A stretch of DNA of 64,000 nucleotides from Clostridium_AD sp050717635 (GTDB lineage: Bacteria > Bacillota > Clostridia > Clostridiales > Clostridiaceae): positions 310,001-374,000 of the forward strand of contig NZ_JBOITO010000036.1 in the NCBI RefSeq assembly GCF_050717635.1, read 5' to 3'. The notes beneath the pieces were generated by a model. The model searched no databases, was not told the DNA's origin, and was given only the letters and a program-made list of their open reading frames with translations. Within the stretch, counting starts at the first letter, position 1; each line of letters starts with the position of its first letter. Shown one piece after another: positions 24,782 to 34,657 of the stretch. The position numbers were made by a program, and so were the translations under genes.

Positions 24782-25228
24782 TTAATAATTATAATATAAT
24801 GGCGCACCACGCCGTCTTCCTATTAACTCACCAATAAGTAATATTTTAACTAAATCTTTAATTGTATTTCTTCTGCCAGGGCGTCGTCGTCTCCTTTGTC
24901 TCATATCATAATCCTCATCTGAATTATCATCATCAAAATTAACCCTATAATATTTTTCATACTTATCACATATCTCTTCACTAATATGGTCTATATGAAT
25001 TTTACTAGGACAATACATTGTTCCAAAGTTAGCAACAATCATATCACAATGATGCGCTACCATAGGAAAGATCTTTATATGCATTTCAGGGTATAACATT
25101 TTTAAATCTTCGTTATCATCTTCCTTCATCATAGACATATTTTCCATGGGCATATTCATCATAGGCATATCTATCATTGGTCTGCAGTGTTCAAAATTCT
25201 CACAATTATTACAAGGGCTGTCGTACAT
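24782..25228 (-). CDS. Met-rich, Arg-rich small protein, possibly spore-associated
   Basis: A 148-residue protein I do not recognise. It starts MYDSPCNNCENFEHC with two CxxC-like pairs, continues with a Met repeat (PMIDMPMMNMPMENMSMM), a central HCDMIVANFGTMYCPSKIH segment, an acidic patch and then MRQRRRRRPGRRN, ending in a hydrophobic, aromatic tail. The start at 25228 is chosen because GGAGG lies 5 bases upstream; an earlier in-frame ATG lacks this. Low-complexity Met and Arg stretches and the aromatic tail resemble spore-coat proteins of clostridia, but that is only a resemblance. Metal binding by Met, Cys and His is another option. Confidence 0.6.
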   Translation of the reverse strand: MYDSPCNNCENFEHCRPMIDMPMMNMPMENMSMMKEDDNEDLKMLYPEMHIKIFPMVAHHCDMIVANFGTMYCPSKIHIDHISEEICDKYEKYYRVNFDDDNSDEDYDMRQRRRRRPGRRNTIKDLVKILLIGELIGRRRGAPLYYNY

Positions 25229-25482
25229 AAGTACCTCCAAAACAATATTTCACTCTTATAATATTCTGTTTATATTGTTTTGTTACAATAACTATTACTA
25301 TATTCTTAACGAATTATTTTTTGTATCTAGATTAATAAATATTTTATGGTTATTTTTATAGTATATTGCTTTTTATGAAGGATTTTTTGACTTTTTGTAG
25401 AATAAAATATAAGGTAACAAAAAAAAAGATAACAGAAAAAATAGCAAAAAAAGATAGCAAAACTATTTTTAGGGGGCGCGTC

Positions 25483-26328
25483 GTGATAAACAATACTGTG
25501 AAAAATGATAACCATATCTTAATCAAAAGTTTCGAGAATATTCTTGATCAGTTACCCTTGTTTTTTGAGGATGAAATTTCATTTACATTAACCGATAGAG
25601 AAAAATTCATAAAATTCGTTGAAAGTAAGAACATGTCTGCATACTCGCAGGTAGGAAAAGTAATCCCAAAAGGAGAGGCATTAAGAGATGCAATGGATAC
25701 TGGAAAAGTAAAAATGTTTAATGTTGATGCGTACAATGGAGGAATAAGTATTAGAGTAGTCGCAATCCCCATAAAGGATGAAAATGGGAAAGTAGTTGGT
25801 GCTGTATCCTATGGCAGAAATTTAGAAACTAGTGTCAAGATAACTAAAATGTCTACGGATTTATCAAAAGTAACAGAATCTATATTAAAGGTTGCTAACG
25901 AAATTGATGCAGATATAAAAAGTATTAACGAGACAAATAGTAAGGTAGTCTGTGAAGTAGGCGTTACCTCAAAAGAATGTGACAATACCGATAAGATTAT
26001 CTCTTTTATAAATAATATAGCAAAACAGACAAATCTTCTTGGTTTAAATGCTGCAATTGAGGCCTCAAGAGCTGGGGATGCAGGAAAAGGCTTTTCTGTT
26101 GTTGCATCAGAAATAAGAAAGTTGTCAGTATCAAGTTCTACCTCTATAACACAAATTAATGATATACTAGGTAGTATTAAAGATTCTGTTAAAAGAGTGG
26201 AAAATAACATTGAAATTTCTATGAATTCATCACAGAAACAAGAACAATCACTAATGCAAATCGTGCAAGCTGTAAAAGAACTAAATAGATCAGCAGAAGT
26301 CTTAGCGCAGATGGCTGGGAAACTTTAA
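25483..26328 (+). CDS. Soluble methyl-accepting chemotaxis protein
   Basis: A 281-residue transducer without membrane segments. Residues about 5-115 form a sensory alpha/beta domain of PAS/Cache type (SQVGKVIPKGEALRDA, GISIRVVAIPIKDENGKVVGAVSYG). Residues about 120-281 are a short coiled-coil signalling domain with the hairpin tip IAKQTNLLGLNAAIEASRAG. The GTG at 25483 is the best start because AGGGGG lies 8 bases upstream; the open frame continues 39 codons further upstream but that part is Lys-rich and has no ribosome binding site. It may sense a cytoplasmic metabolite or redox state. Confidence 0.88.
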   Translation: MINNTVKNDNHILIKSFENILDQLPLFFEDEISFTLTDREKFIKFVESKNMSAYSQVGKVIPKGEALRDAMDTGKVKMFNVDAYNGGISIRVVAIPIKDENGKVVGAVSYGRNLETSVKITKMSTDLSKVTESILKVANEIDADIKSINETNSKVVCEVGVTSKECDNTDKIISFINNIAKQTNLLGLNAAIEASRAGDAGKGFSVVASEIRKLSVSSSTSITQINDILGSIKDSVKRVENNIEISMNSSQKQEQSLMQIVQAVKELNRSAEVLAQMAGKL

Positions 26329-26376
26329 AATAAAGCAGCAATTAATTTATTTTCTATTATTAAGGAGATGTTTCAT

Positions 26377-27414
26377 TTGAAAAATAAATCTAAGCTACTA
26401 TTATATATATTTATTTTAGTTAGTTTTATTGCTGTTGGATGTAGCAAAAAACCTGAAGCTACTATTACTCCAAGTAAGCCAAAACCTGTCGAAACAAAAG
26501 TTCCTGTTCCCGAACCTGTGGAAACCCCTCCAAAATACTTTTCCCCCTACACGGGCGAAGCAGTAGAAAAAGCATCACTAGATAATATAGCTGTACTTGC
26601 CATAGTAGAAAACTTAGTAGCTGCAAGACCTCAATCAGGTTTAAATGCTGCAGATATTGTTTATGAAACTGTAGCTGAAGGTGGCATACCTAGATTCATT
26701 GCAGTATTCCAAAAGAACAATGCGCAGAAGATTGGACCCATTAGAAGTGCACGTCCTTATTTCTTAGATATTGCCAAAGAATATAACCTACCCTTTGCTC
26801 ATTGTGGGGGTAGTGCAGAGGCTATTACTCAAATACAAAATGAAAACTTAATGAGTATGAATGAATTCGCCTATGGTTCTACTTATTGGAGAGATAAAGT
26901 AAGGAAAGCTCCTCATAATCTTTATACTTCTTCAGAAAAATTAAACAAGCTTATTAAAACAAAGAATTATGTAAAGGCGCCTACTGTAAAGTTGAAATTT
27001 GACAAGAGCTATTGGGATAGCGATAAATTTTCGAATGCTACAGATATATTTTTAAAAATAAGCAAGGCCTACAACACTAGATACACTTATAAAGATGGGG
27101 TTTACCTTAAAAGCATGGATGAAAAGTCTGCAGTTAATAAAGAAGATAACCTCCCCTTATCTACTAAAAATATAGTGGTACAATTCACTTCCATTAAACT
27201 ACAAGCAGATGGACTTCATTTAGACATTGCTATTGTAGGCAGCGGTAATGGTTATGTTATTAGTAGTGGCAAATTTGTTAAAATGCACTGGAGTAAAAAA
27301 GATGCCAAATCCAAGACGCTTTTAACTGATGACGCAGGGAATGAATTACCATTGAATCCTGGCAACACTTGGTGGAACATCGTAGATAAAAATACTGTTG
27401 TTGATATTAAATAA
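26377..27414 (+). CDS. YerB-like DUF3048 lipoprotein
   Basis: A 345-residue secreted lipoprotein. The signal peptide ends in the lipobox VGC (AVGCSKK), followed by a Pro/Lys-rich linker with repeated PVET. The DUF3048 domain covers about 55-345, with ARPQSGLNAADIVYETVAEGG and IGPIRSARPYFLDIAKEYN. The TTG at 26377 is chosen because AAGGAG (26362-26367) is 9 bases upstream; an in-frame ATG directly abuts the AAGGAG. B. subtilis YerB is a membrane lipoprotein of unclear role, probably in the cell envelope. It stands alone with a terminator after it. Confidence 0.87.
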   Translation: MKNKSKLLLYIFILVSFIAVGCSKKPEATITPSKPKPVETKVPVPEPVETPPKYFSPYTGEAVEKASLDNIAVLAIVENLVAARPQSGLNAADIVYETVAEGGIPRFIAVFQKNNAQKIGPIRSARPYFLDIAKEYNLPFAHCGGSAEAITQIQNENLMSMNEFAYGSTYWRDKVRKAPHNLYTSSEKLNKLIKTKNYVKAPTVKLKFDKSYWDSDKFSNATDIFLKISKAYNTRYTYKDGVYLKSMDEKSAVNKEDNLPLSTKNIVVQFTSIKLQADGLHLDIAIVGSGNGYVISSGKFVKMHWSKKDAKSKTLLTDDAGNELPLNPGNTWWNIVDKNTVVDIK

Positions 27415-27429
27415 TTATTTTTCAACAGG

Positions 27430-27464
27430 AAAAGGAGCTAACTTCTAGTTAGCTCCTTTTTATT
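27430..27464. terminator. Bidirectional terminator
   Basis: AGGAGCTAACT and AGTTAGCTCCT (433-443 with 447-457 of this kilobase) with flanking A and T runs serve both the lipoprotein gene and the convergent PHP-protein gene. A hairpin with the same AGGAGCTAAC stem terminates the SMC operon at 57766-57803. Confidence 0.88.
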
Positions 27465-27486
27465 TACCCCAATACTTTTATTAATT

Positions 27487-30400
27487 TTATTTTTGTTTTA
27501 ATGAAGTTACGATATCATTACTTATTACGCCCTCTCCACCTAATACTATTACATTTGTTATATTTTGTTTAGCTATTAATGCTTTCTGTCTACTGATATC
27601 CTTATTATTTACAAGTAGTACAGCGGAATTTTTTCTTGCAGCTAATACTGATCCACTTAAAGCATCTGGGAAATTTAATCCTGTAGCTACAGCTACTGTG
27701 GTTGCATTTAGATTAAAATACTCCATTATTTTCATGGAAGTTTCATATCTATTATCTCCACCTAACCTTACTATAGTTATATTCCCGTTTAATTCTTTAA
27801 TTTGTGCTTCTATATTAGCGCTGAGCACCCCTGTTCCACCTATTAAATAGACAGTTGTTGGTTGTATATTAGTTATGTCTTTTTTAACATTAGCTGATAA
27901 ATTATCTTTACCATTTAATAATACTGGGAAGCCTTTTATACCAGCTATACTTGATATACTTAGTGCATCTGCAAAATCACTTCCTGTAGCGATAACGACA
28001 CTTGTACCTTTAGATACATTTAGATAATCAACGATTTTATGATTTGTTTCATAACGATCCTTACCGCCAAGTCTAATTAAGTTATATCCTTGTGCCGTTA
28101 AATAATCTGAAATCTCATTGCTAATTACACCAATACCACCTATTATATAGATGTTTTTATTTTTACTTAAGTTTGTAGTAATATACTCTAATACGTTTTT
28201 GCTGTTATTAACATTTGTATTAACTAATAAGAGTGGTGCATTTTGTTTATAAGCGAGTCCTGAAGCAGCTAAGGCATCAGGAAAATCATTTGCTGTAGCA
28301 AGTACTACTGCATCTGGTGCTTTATCAGCATATAGTTCTTTAGCTATAGCTATAGAAGTTTCTATTCTGTTAGGTCCAGCTAATCTCTTTATAGTAGGTT
28401 CTGGAACGATAACAGCTGGTGGATCTACTACTGGAGGAACTACTACTGGTGCAGCTATACTAACTATCTCAGCACGATCCTTAACTCTAATTCTTGGCAA
28501 ATTACCACCTATAACACTACCGATAGAGGCAAGTCCTACAACGGAAACTGTTGCGCCGTCTTTAATAAACGGAAGTGTTATTCCCTTTGTAATGTACCCA
28601 TTGATGAATACAATGGCAGGGCCAGTTCCATCATTGATTGTAAATTGATTTATGGTTCCATCAGTATCTTTGCTAATATCTGACACAACACCTTCTGTTT
28701 TCACTAAAAGTCCAGTGTTTGATGCTAGCATTGAAGCCTTTGTAGCTAAAGTGGTAGGCGCAAATTTATTAATATTTTCATCTATAATAGTAAATTTGCT
28801 AACTGCTAATTGAATTTCACCTTCATAATGTGAAACTTTACCGTAAAATCTTGCTTTTTGTCCTACGTTTATGCCAGTAGCAACTGGGAACAAATTAATA
28901 CCGCCTGTTGCATCTTGTGCATAGATACAGTCGAAGAAACCTTTGTTTGTATTTGCATCAATATTTTGAGTATTAACGCCACTAGTGGCAATTGCTTCAA
29001 TTATAACCTCTGTTCCATCAGCTAATTCTTTAGCATCAGCAATACTTGTTACTGTTATTGGATTTACCGTTTTGAAAAGATTATCCATAATATTGAAATT
29101 AACATATTGTAATGATCCTGAATTTTCCATAGTCGCTTGTATTTCAAAGTTACTCATGAATGATCCACCTGCAACAACGACTAAAGAAGATTTACCATTT
29201 GAATGAAGCACATTTTCAGATGCTGCAATTAATTTTTCTTCTGGATTTGTTGCAATGGTACTATTTGGATTAACATATTTAGGAATGTATAAATCAGGAT
29301 TGTTCATTCCTTTATCTGATTTATAGGTTTCAGTTTTTGTTCCAACAGCTACAACAGCGCTAACAAAAGGAAACTCACTTTTTGCCGTACCATATCCAAA
29401 GTTGTCATTGTCCATTTCTGCCGAATAAGTGGTAGGGAGACCATAAACAAGTGGACTAACTGTTGAAGGTAGCGTAGTCGTTCTCTCCCCAGTCACCTTA
29501 TCTACTGCATGAATTGTAGAGCCTTTATATTGGCTGTATGTTTGTCCATCTACAACGCCCTGCATTAAAGGGTTATCCAAATTAAACTCTGTAGGATATA
29601 ATCTGTATGGTTGTCCTCCATTTGTTACCTCATCTATAACTTGGTCGTCACTTACACGTAAAGTGGACCCTAATTCAGCTAAGATGTAATTTTGTAATTC
29701 AGCCATATGCTTTTTAGGTGATGTTTCATCATTGTTTGTAGTCTCTAAAAGGTCTGAAATCGTACCAACTACAAGTGTGTTTCCATTTTCAGAAAAAGCC
29801 TTTATTGCTGCTGTTTCATCAACCGTGTAATTTGTTGGAATTGGCCATGGTGCAACATTATTTCTTGTTGGAGCATTCAAAATCATCATTTTAAATTTCG
29901 GATTGCTACAAGCATTAATCAACTCTTGTGAGGTATTAAGCTGCACCACTCTTAATTCATTAGCTCCTGAAAGTGTTATCATATTACCCATAGAATTTGG
30001 ATACTTGCCTCCATTTACATATTCATTGCCATGAGATGCATCTAATCCTACAAACAATACCTTATCAATATCTACAACTTTCATAACGCTTTTAGTTGTA
30101 AGAGTAACATCTACACCGTTAACTGTAATTACTGCACTGATAGCTACAGTTTTAGTTCCTGGTGTTATTGGTGTATAATTAAATACATGAGTAGTGCCAC
30201 CAAGTGCTGCAATGCTTGTACTAGGAGTATAACTTTGATTAGCCGTAGCATCTCCATCTACAGTGTATGATATAGATTTAAGATTAGTCGCTATACTTTC
30301 ATTGTTAAAAAAAGTTGTTGTTAATGTTAATGTTTCAGTAGTAGCAGGCATTACTGCACTGTTAACAACTGAAGTTATTCCAACCTTTGGAGCAGAACCG

Positions 30401-33400
30401 AACCAAATTGGTGCAGTAATTGCAATAGACCCTTTATTGTCTGTAATTCTTGCTAAGTAATATCCCTTAGCAGGTGCTGTCATTTCATATGTGTAAGTAA
30501 CATCACTTTCACCAGCAGCGTATGTTTTTTTATTCACAACTTTTCCGCCATTGCTTAGTAGTTCTATTGAAGCAATATTACTAGTCTCTGTGTCTACATT
30601 TTTGTTTTTAACGGTTACTGTAATGTTTGCTGTAGCAGGTGCATCCTGTAAAATAGAACCCATGCTATAATCTTTTGTGCCATCATTCAACTTATAAGCA
30701 ACATCCAAATCTCTATTTTCTGTTGCCCATACTGAACGGTCGCGCATTGCTTGATAGATTCCACTCATTGTATAATCATTTGTGTAAACAACCGTTGCAC
30801 AAGTGTTAGAGGTTCCCCAAGCTTTTTTGTGATTGTCCCCATTGTTAGTTGGAGCTAAGTGCCACCCTTTGTCTAGTGCCAAAATATATTGGTCATAAGA
30901 TGGAAAGTATCCACCAGATCCAACAGCCCCTTCTCCATTCCCTACTTCTACAAGATTAACTTTGTCATCTATATTGGGATCATAATATCCAAAATCCGAA
31001 AAGTTTCCAAAAGTATTACCAGGGTGATTGAATTGTGAAATTGAACCTGGGGTGTTTTTTAATAATTCATAATAAGCTTGCAGTCCGGCATTACCTAGTT
31101 TGCTATTAAGTACTGCGTTATTACGGCTGACAAAACCTGTTGTGTTAAATGTATTCATATGTCCCGGGCCACCAGACCATGTCATCTCATAGCCATAGTC
31201 AGCAAGGAAAGTAGGTGTCGTTGCAGCAACTGCTTCCTGTTTACCATTTATCCATTGTTGATTTTCTAAATTGTAATTATTTAAATTGTTAATTGTAGCA
31301 ACAGTATCTGTAGCTAGAGCTTTATCGAAAGAATTTGAATGGTCTGTTAAGATAAAGAAATCTAACTTACCTTGGTCTCTTGCATAAGCATTTGCTTCTG
31401 CCAAAGTTCCTTGACCATCTGAGTTTTCCGCTGTATGTGCGTGAATTTCTCCGTAGTAGTTCTTTTCACCACCAACTGCTTTTTTAGCAGTGTATGTGAA
31501 TGTTGAAATATTACTATCGATGAAGTTTTCTAGCGTTGCTTTAGCCTCTATTCTTACAGGAAAACAAGAAGCATCAAATGTAATAGGATCTATATATGGT
31601 TGGTCAACAGTTCCTACCAAAGTACCGTCAGATTCTGAATAAGAATTTTTATATAGTGAATAAACCATTTTTGAATTTTGTGTTGTTGATGATAACACTA
31701 TAGGTGTTTCTGCAAAAACTGCACCAGTTCCTGGAGTTGCTGATACGTTTGCAACTTGACTTTGTGTATATGTGAAAGTTTGAGTTGCTGTTGTATATGT
31801 TCCATCTGTAGCAGTTGCTGTAATGGTTGCGGGTAAAGCATCAATATTAACATCTGCTGAATTACCTGTGCTTGTTACTAACGCACCACCATTTAATGAA
31901 TAAGTTATTGTTGCGCCTGTTGTTGTCGTTGCAAGTGTAACACTAGAATTTAATGGTACTGTTGTTCCCGTAGCTTCAGTAGAAGTTATGAACTCAACGG
32001 TTGGTGTAGGTGCAGATACTAAATTCGCTGGATCTGTAGAAATTAACTGAACTCCGTTGAAATAACTTGCAATCACTTTTGTAATGTTCACATAACTTCC
32101 AGTTATGCCAATAGATGGTTCTATAGCATTTGCACGCAATGGAAATGCTATACCCGCTTGGCTAACTATGTGATTATAAAGACCTCCAACATTTGTTTCT
32201 GAAACAGTATCAAGTTTTACTGTGTCGAAAGCAACCAGCATTCCCTCATATGCTCTATTTGAAAGTTGGTTAAACATAATTTTTGTAGGTGTTGGAAGAG
32301 TTGGGCTATCGTTACACACAACTACATTTATTTCGTCAACAGCATCTGGAACAATTTCCATCAAGCCTTTATAAATTGAAGCCTTACCATAAACATATAT
32401 TTCTTTGTCTACATAAGAGGAGATGTCTGCTCCATATTTAAAAATTAATAGACCACTGTAAGCATTCATACCATCTTGAATATATAAACTAGCATTTCCG
32501 TTTAAGTAAGTACCAGTACCTTTTACCCATGCATAAGTACCAGCAGTAAGTTTTTTTGCATCTGCATTAGATGTGATAATTTGTTGTTCAAAGGATAATA
32601 CAACTTCATCGCTGGATAAAAGTGTGCCAGATTTAGCTACAGCTTTAACCACAAATGGATCTGTACCTTTAAACCCACCTTCAGAAAGTGCTGTGAAAGG
32701 TGCAGTGTACAATTTTGTAGAACCAACCACTGTTGTAGCTGGAGTAGTACCATCTGTTGTGTAATAAATTTGTGCGTCTTCATCTGCACAATTTAAAGTT
32801 ATAGGAGTAACATCTAAAATTCCATTAGTCTTAGCTGGAATAGCAGCGGTCGTCCCAGCAACTGTTTTTGTTGTGTATAATGGATCTTTTGCACCATAAA
32901 GTTGAATGGCGTTAATATTGTTACCAATATTACTACTTGCAGTCGTCATTGTTGATCCATTTGTTTGGAATTCAGATTTTTTAATTATTCTAATATAAAT
33001 TATATCCTTATTTTCAGCCGCAGTTGGTAATTTCATTCCATAATTTGCAGTTGTAGCAACTGGGTTTTTAACTGAAAATTGGGTATCATTTAAATTTCCA
33101 AATAACTGCCAGTCTATACCATTTTCACTCCACTCTGTATTAAAATCCCGCGGACCTGACTTAGCTGAATACATAGCAAAATTAAAGGATAAATCATTAA
33201 ATCCTTTCGTTGATGTTGTAAAACTCCAATAACTAGGCTTTTGAAATCCAATATTTTTTAAAGAAGAAGTACTGTATCCAAAATCAGTGGTTATTTTTGT
33301 AGGAATATCCCCTTGGTACAATTGTAACAAACTCGTGGCGTCGTTATAATAACCACTTGTTGCCGCAATATCTCCATTAGTAACATCAGGTATAGAACCG

Positions 33401-33564
33401 AAGTTCCAAGTTACAATTTCTGTTTTACCTGCTATTGATTGTGGTGGATTAATTCCATCATTAACAGACATAGCCGCTAGCACTGGCGACGTTATTAGTG
33501 TGTTTATCACTAATAAACTTGATAATATTATTGATATGAACCGTGCTTTCTTTGTTTTTTTCAT
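27487..33564 (-). CDS. Secreted PHP-family metallohydrolase with CWB2 anchor
   Basis: A 2025-residue exported protein. Signal peptide at 1-31. The N-terminal part holds beta-sandwich, chitobiase-like (YYTTDGTTPAT) and OB-fold-like (YIQDGMNAYSG) segments. A CehA/McbA-type PHP domain starts near residue 700: GEIHAHTAENSDG, FILTDHSNSFD, QFNHPGNTFG and NNGDNHKKAWG supply the metal-binding His/Asp. A glutamine-amidotransferase-like domain (KVLFVGLDASHGNEY) and another OB-like domain follow, then three CWB2 repeats (about 1727-2025; RLAGPNRIETSIAIA, RLGGKDRYETN, RLGGDNRYETS) that bind cell-wall polymer. Likely a surface phosphoesterase or nuclease; the substrate is not visible from sequence. Its anchor is close to that of the amylopullulanase at 52363-57609. 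Confidence 0.85.
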   Translation of the reverse strand: MKKTKKARFISIILSSLLVINTLITSPVLAAMSVNDGINPPQSIAGKTEIVTWNFGSIPDVTNGDIAATSGYYNDATSLLQLYQGDIPTKITTDFGYSTSSLKNIGFQKPSYWSFTTSTKGFNDLSFNFAMYSAKSGPRDFNTEWSENGIDWQLFGNLNDTQFSVKNPVATTANYGMKLPTAAENKDIIYIRIIKKSEFQTNGSTMTTASSNIGNNINAIQLYGAKDPLYTTKTVAGTTAAIPAKTNGILDVTPITLNCADEDAQIYYTTDGTTPATTVVGSTKLYTAPFTALSEGGFKGTDPFVVKAVAKSGTLLSSDEVVLSFEQQIITSNADAKKLTAGTYAWVKGTGTYLNGNASLYIQDGMNAYSGLLIFKYGADISSYVDKEIYVYGKASIYKGLMEIVPDAVDEINVVVCNDSPTLPTPTKIMFNQLSNRAYEGMLVAFDTVKLDTVSETNVGGLYNHIVSQAGIAFPLRANAIEPSIGITGSYVNITKVIASYFNGVQLISTDPANLVSAPTPTVEFITSTEATGTTVPLNSSVTLATTTTGATITYSLNGGALVTSTGNSADVNIDALPATITATATDGTYTTATQTFTYTQSQVANVSATPGTGAVFAETPIVLSSTTQNSKMVYSLYKNSYSESDGTLVGTVDQPYIDPITFDASCFPVRIEAKATLENFIDSNISTFTYTAKKAVGGEKNYYGEIHAHTAENSDGQGTLAEANAYARDQGKLDFFILTDHSNSFDKALATDTVATINNLNNYNLENQQWINGKQEAVAATTPTFLADYGYEMTWSGGPGHMNTFNTTGFVSRNNAVLNSKLGNAGLQAYYELLKNTPGSISQFNHPGNTFGNFSDFGYYDPNIDDKVNLVEVGNGEGAVGSGGYFPSYDQYILALDKGWHLAPTNNGDNHKKAWGTSNTCATVVYTNDYTMSGIYQAMRDRSVWATENRDLDVAYKLNDGTKDYSMGSILQDAPATANITVTVKNKNVDTETSNIASIELLSNGGKVVNKKTYAAGESDVTYTYEMTAPAKGYYLARITDNKGSIAITAPIWFGSAPKVGITSVVNSAVMPATTETLTLTTTFFNNESIATNLKSISYTVDGDATANQSYTPSTSIAALGGTTHVFNYTPITPGTKTVAISAVITVNGVDVTLTTKSVMKVVDIDKVLFVGLDASHGNEYVNGGKYPNSMGNMITLSGANELRVVQLNTSQELINACSNPKFKMMILNAPTRNNVAPWPIPTNYTVDETAAIKAFSENGNTLVVGTISDLLETTNNDETSPKKHMAELQNYILAELGSTLRVSDDQVIDEVTNGGQPYRLYPTEFNLDNPLMQGVVDGQTYSQYKGSTIHAVDKVTGERTTTLPSTVSPLVYGLPTTYSAEMDNDNFGYGTAKSEFPFVSAVVAVGTKTETYKSDKGMNNPDLYIPKYVNPNSTIATNPEEKLIAASENVLHSNGKSSLVVVAGGSFMSNFEIQATMENSGSLQYVNFNIMDNLFKTVNPITVTSIADAKELADGTEVIIEAIATSGVNTQNIDANTNKGFFDCIYAQDATGGINLFPVATGINVGQKARFYGKVSHYEGEIQLAVSKFTIIDENINKFAPTTLATKASMLASNTGLLVKTEGVVSDISKDTDGTINQFTINDGTGPAIVFINGYITKGITLPFIKDGATVSVVGLASIGSVIGGNLPRIRVKDRAEIVSIAAPVVVPPVVDPPAVIVPEPTIKRLAGPNRIETSIAIAKELYADKAPDAVVLATANDFPDALAASGLAYKQNAPLLLVNTNVNNSKNVLEYITTNLSKNKNIYIIGGIGVISNEISDYLTAQGYNLIRLGGKDRYETNHKIVDYLNVSKGTSVVIATGSDFADALSISSIAGIKGFPVLLNGKDNLSANVKKDITNIQPTTVYLIGGTGVLSANIEAQIKELNGNITIVRLGGDNRYETSMKIMEYFNLNATTVAVATGLNFPDALSGSVLAARKNSAVLLVNNKDISRQKALIAKQNITNVIVLGGEGVISNDIVTSLKQK

Positions 33565-33599
33565 TTTTGCATCCCCTTTTAAAATATATTATTAGTTGA

Positions 33600-33650
33600 T
33601 TGTGAAATTACACAACCATTGATTAGCCTACCTTTTTTACCGGTTGGCTT
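33600..33650 (-). other. Two small stem-loops in the leader of the PHP-protein gene
   Basis: In RNA sense, AGCC-a-ACC pairs with GGT-a-GGCT (33649-33642 with 33632-33625), and UUGUG pairs with CACAA (33615-33600). They lie 35-85 bases upstream of the start. A regulatory RNA is possible; I could not match it to a known riboswitch class. Confidence 0.3.
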
Positions 33651-33757
33651 TTATATTTTCCTCCAGTGTGAAAAAACAACTATAACTCCATAAAAGATTA
33701 TCCACAAAGAAGGATAATAGCATTTTTGTATTAATTAACTTAAACACCTTAGTATTT

Positions 33758-34426
33758 TTAAATAGTTTTAAAAGTTACTGTATGAAGCGCTAACATTATG
33801 GCCGAATGGCAACCACTTTGTCTTACCGCTTCATCTATCTTTTTATTTGTGGTAACGCTTCCACAAACATTAAGTATAGATAGCGTTTCGATATCTGTAT
33901 CACTTCCATTGAGTCTGTATATGGCAGATGTTGTAAAATCCAAAACTTTCGATTTTTGATTTATAATATACTTTTTTTCTATAAAATAATTATCATTAGT
34001 GGTTGTATCACAAGCTTGTGCATTGATATTATTTTCCCTCATTACCATTTGTGCATATTCAAACAAATTTTTAGATACAGAATAACATTGGTCATTTTCG
34101 TATGCTTTGCTTATATATGTTATGGCTTCCACAGGCAAGCTAGAATCATGTGTAATACAATCACCAAAATAAACGATGCGCTTAATTTGAGTTTTTGAGC
34201 AAAGTTCAGTTAAATAAGCCATTGTTGATGTTATACCAATTCCAACTGACATAACAATTAAAGGAATATTGTTAAATTTACCCATAAGCCCCACTTGTCC
34301 TCGTGTTTCAGTAAATATTTCTACATTGTCCAAATAATGAGCTGCAATCATTTTAACGCGATACGGGTCATCTGTAATTAAACAAATACTTGGTAAGACA
34401 CATATAAAATTATCTATTAAATTCAT
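33758..34426 (-). CDS. Divergent nucleoside phosphorylase-like protein
   Basis: A 222-residue protein of the PNP/UDP phosphorylase fold. The phosphate-binding start TDDPYRVKMIAAHYL and TETRGQVGLMGKFNN, with VGIGITSTMAYLTEL, follow the DeoD pattern. The later EMExxAL-type ribose-binding motif is replaced by LDFTTSAIYRL, and the GTCGA-type segment by YFGDCITHD. The fold is kept but key ribose contacts look changed, so it may act on another nucleoside, bind without catalysis, or be inactive. It stands alone between terminators. Confidence 0.65.
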   Translation of the reverse strand: MNLIDNFICVLPSICLITDDPYRVKMIAAHYLDNVEIFTETRGQVGLMGKFNNIPLIVMSVGIGITSTMAYLTELCSKTQIKRIVYFGDCITHDSSLPVEAITYISKAYENDQCYSVSKNLFEYAQMVMRENNINAQACDTTTNDNYFIEKKYIINQKSKVLDFTTSAIYRLNGSDTDIETLSILNVCGSVTTNKKIDEAVRQSGCHSAIMLALHTVTFKTI

Positions 34427-34584
34427 GAGCTTGTCCCCCTTTCACTTAAATCATTAGTTAATATAACAATTATTAACATTGATTAATTTTACCACTTTTC
34501 TTTTCCCTTGTAAACGTTTTATCAAAATAAATTAATCTTTTGTAAACTCTAATTACATATTTCTTTATAAAAACATAACTACAC

Positions 34585-34641
34585 AACAAAAGAGGCCCCT
34601 CCTTTAACAGTCTAATTTGTTATAGGGTGGCCTCTTTTGTA
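34585..34641 (-). terminator. Terminator after the 128-residue protein gene
   Basis: CAAAAGAGGCC (34587-34597) pairs with GGCCTCTTTTG (34629-34639), with partial pairing inside. It lies 17 bases past the stop of the minus-strand gene and ends in a short T-rich run. Confidence 0.75.
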
Positions 34642-34657
34642 GAAAACAGACGAAATT

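Noticed and set aside
25366..25482. N-terminal extension of the chemoreceptor
   Set aside because: Lys-rich low-complexity translation with no ribosome binding site; the GTG at 25483 has AGGGGG at good distance.
33600..33650. Cyclic di-GMP-I riboswitch before the surface protein
   Set aside because: The invariant GCAAAGC-type core and the tetraloop-receptor arrangement are missing.
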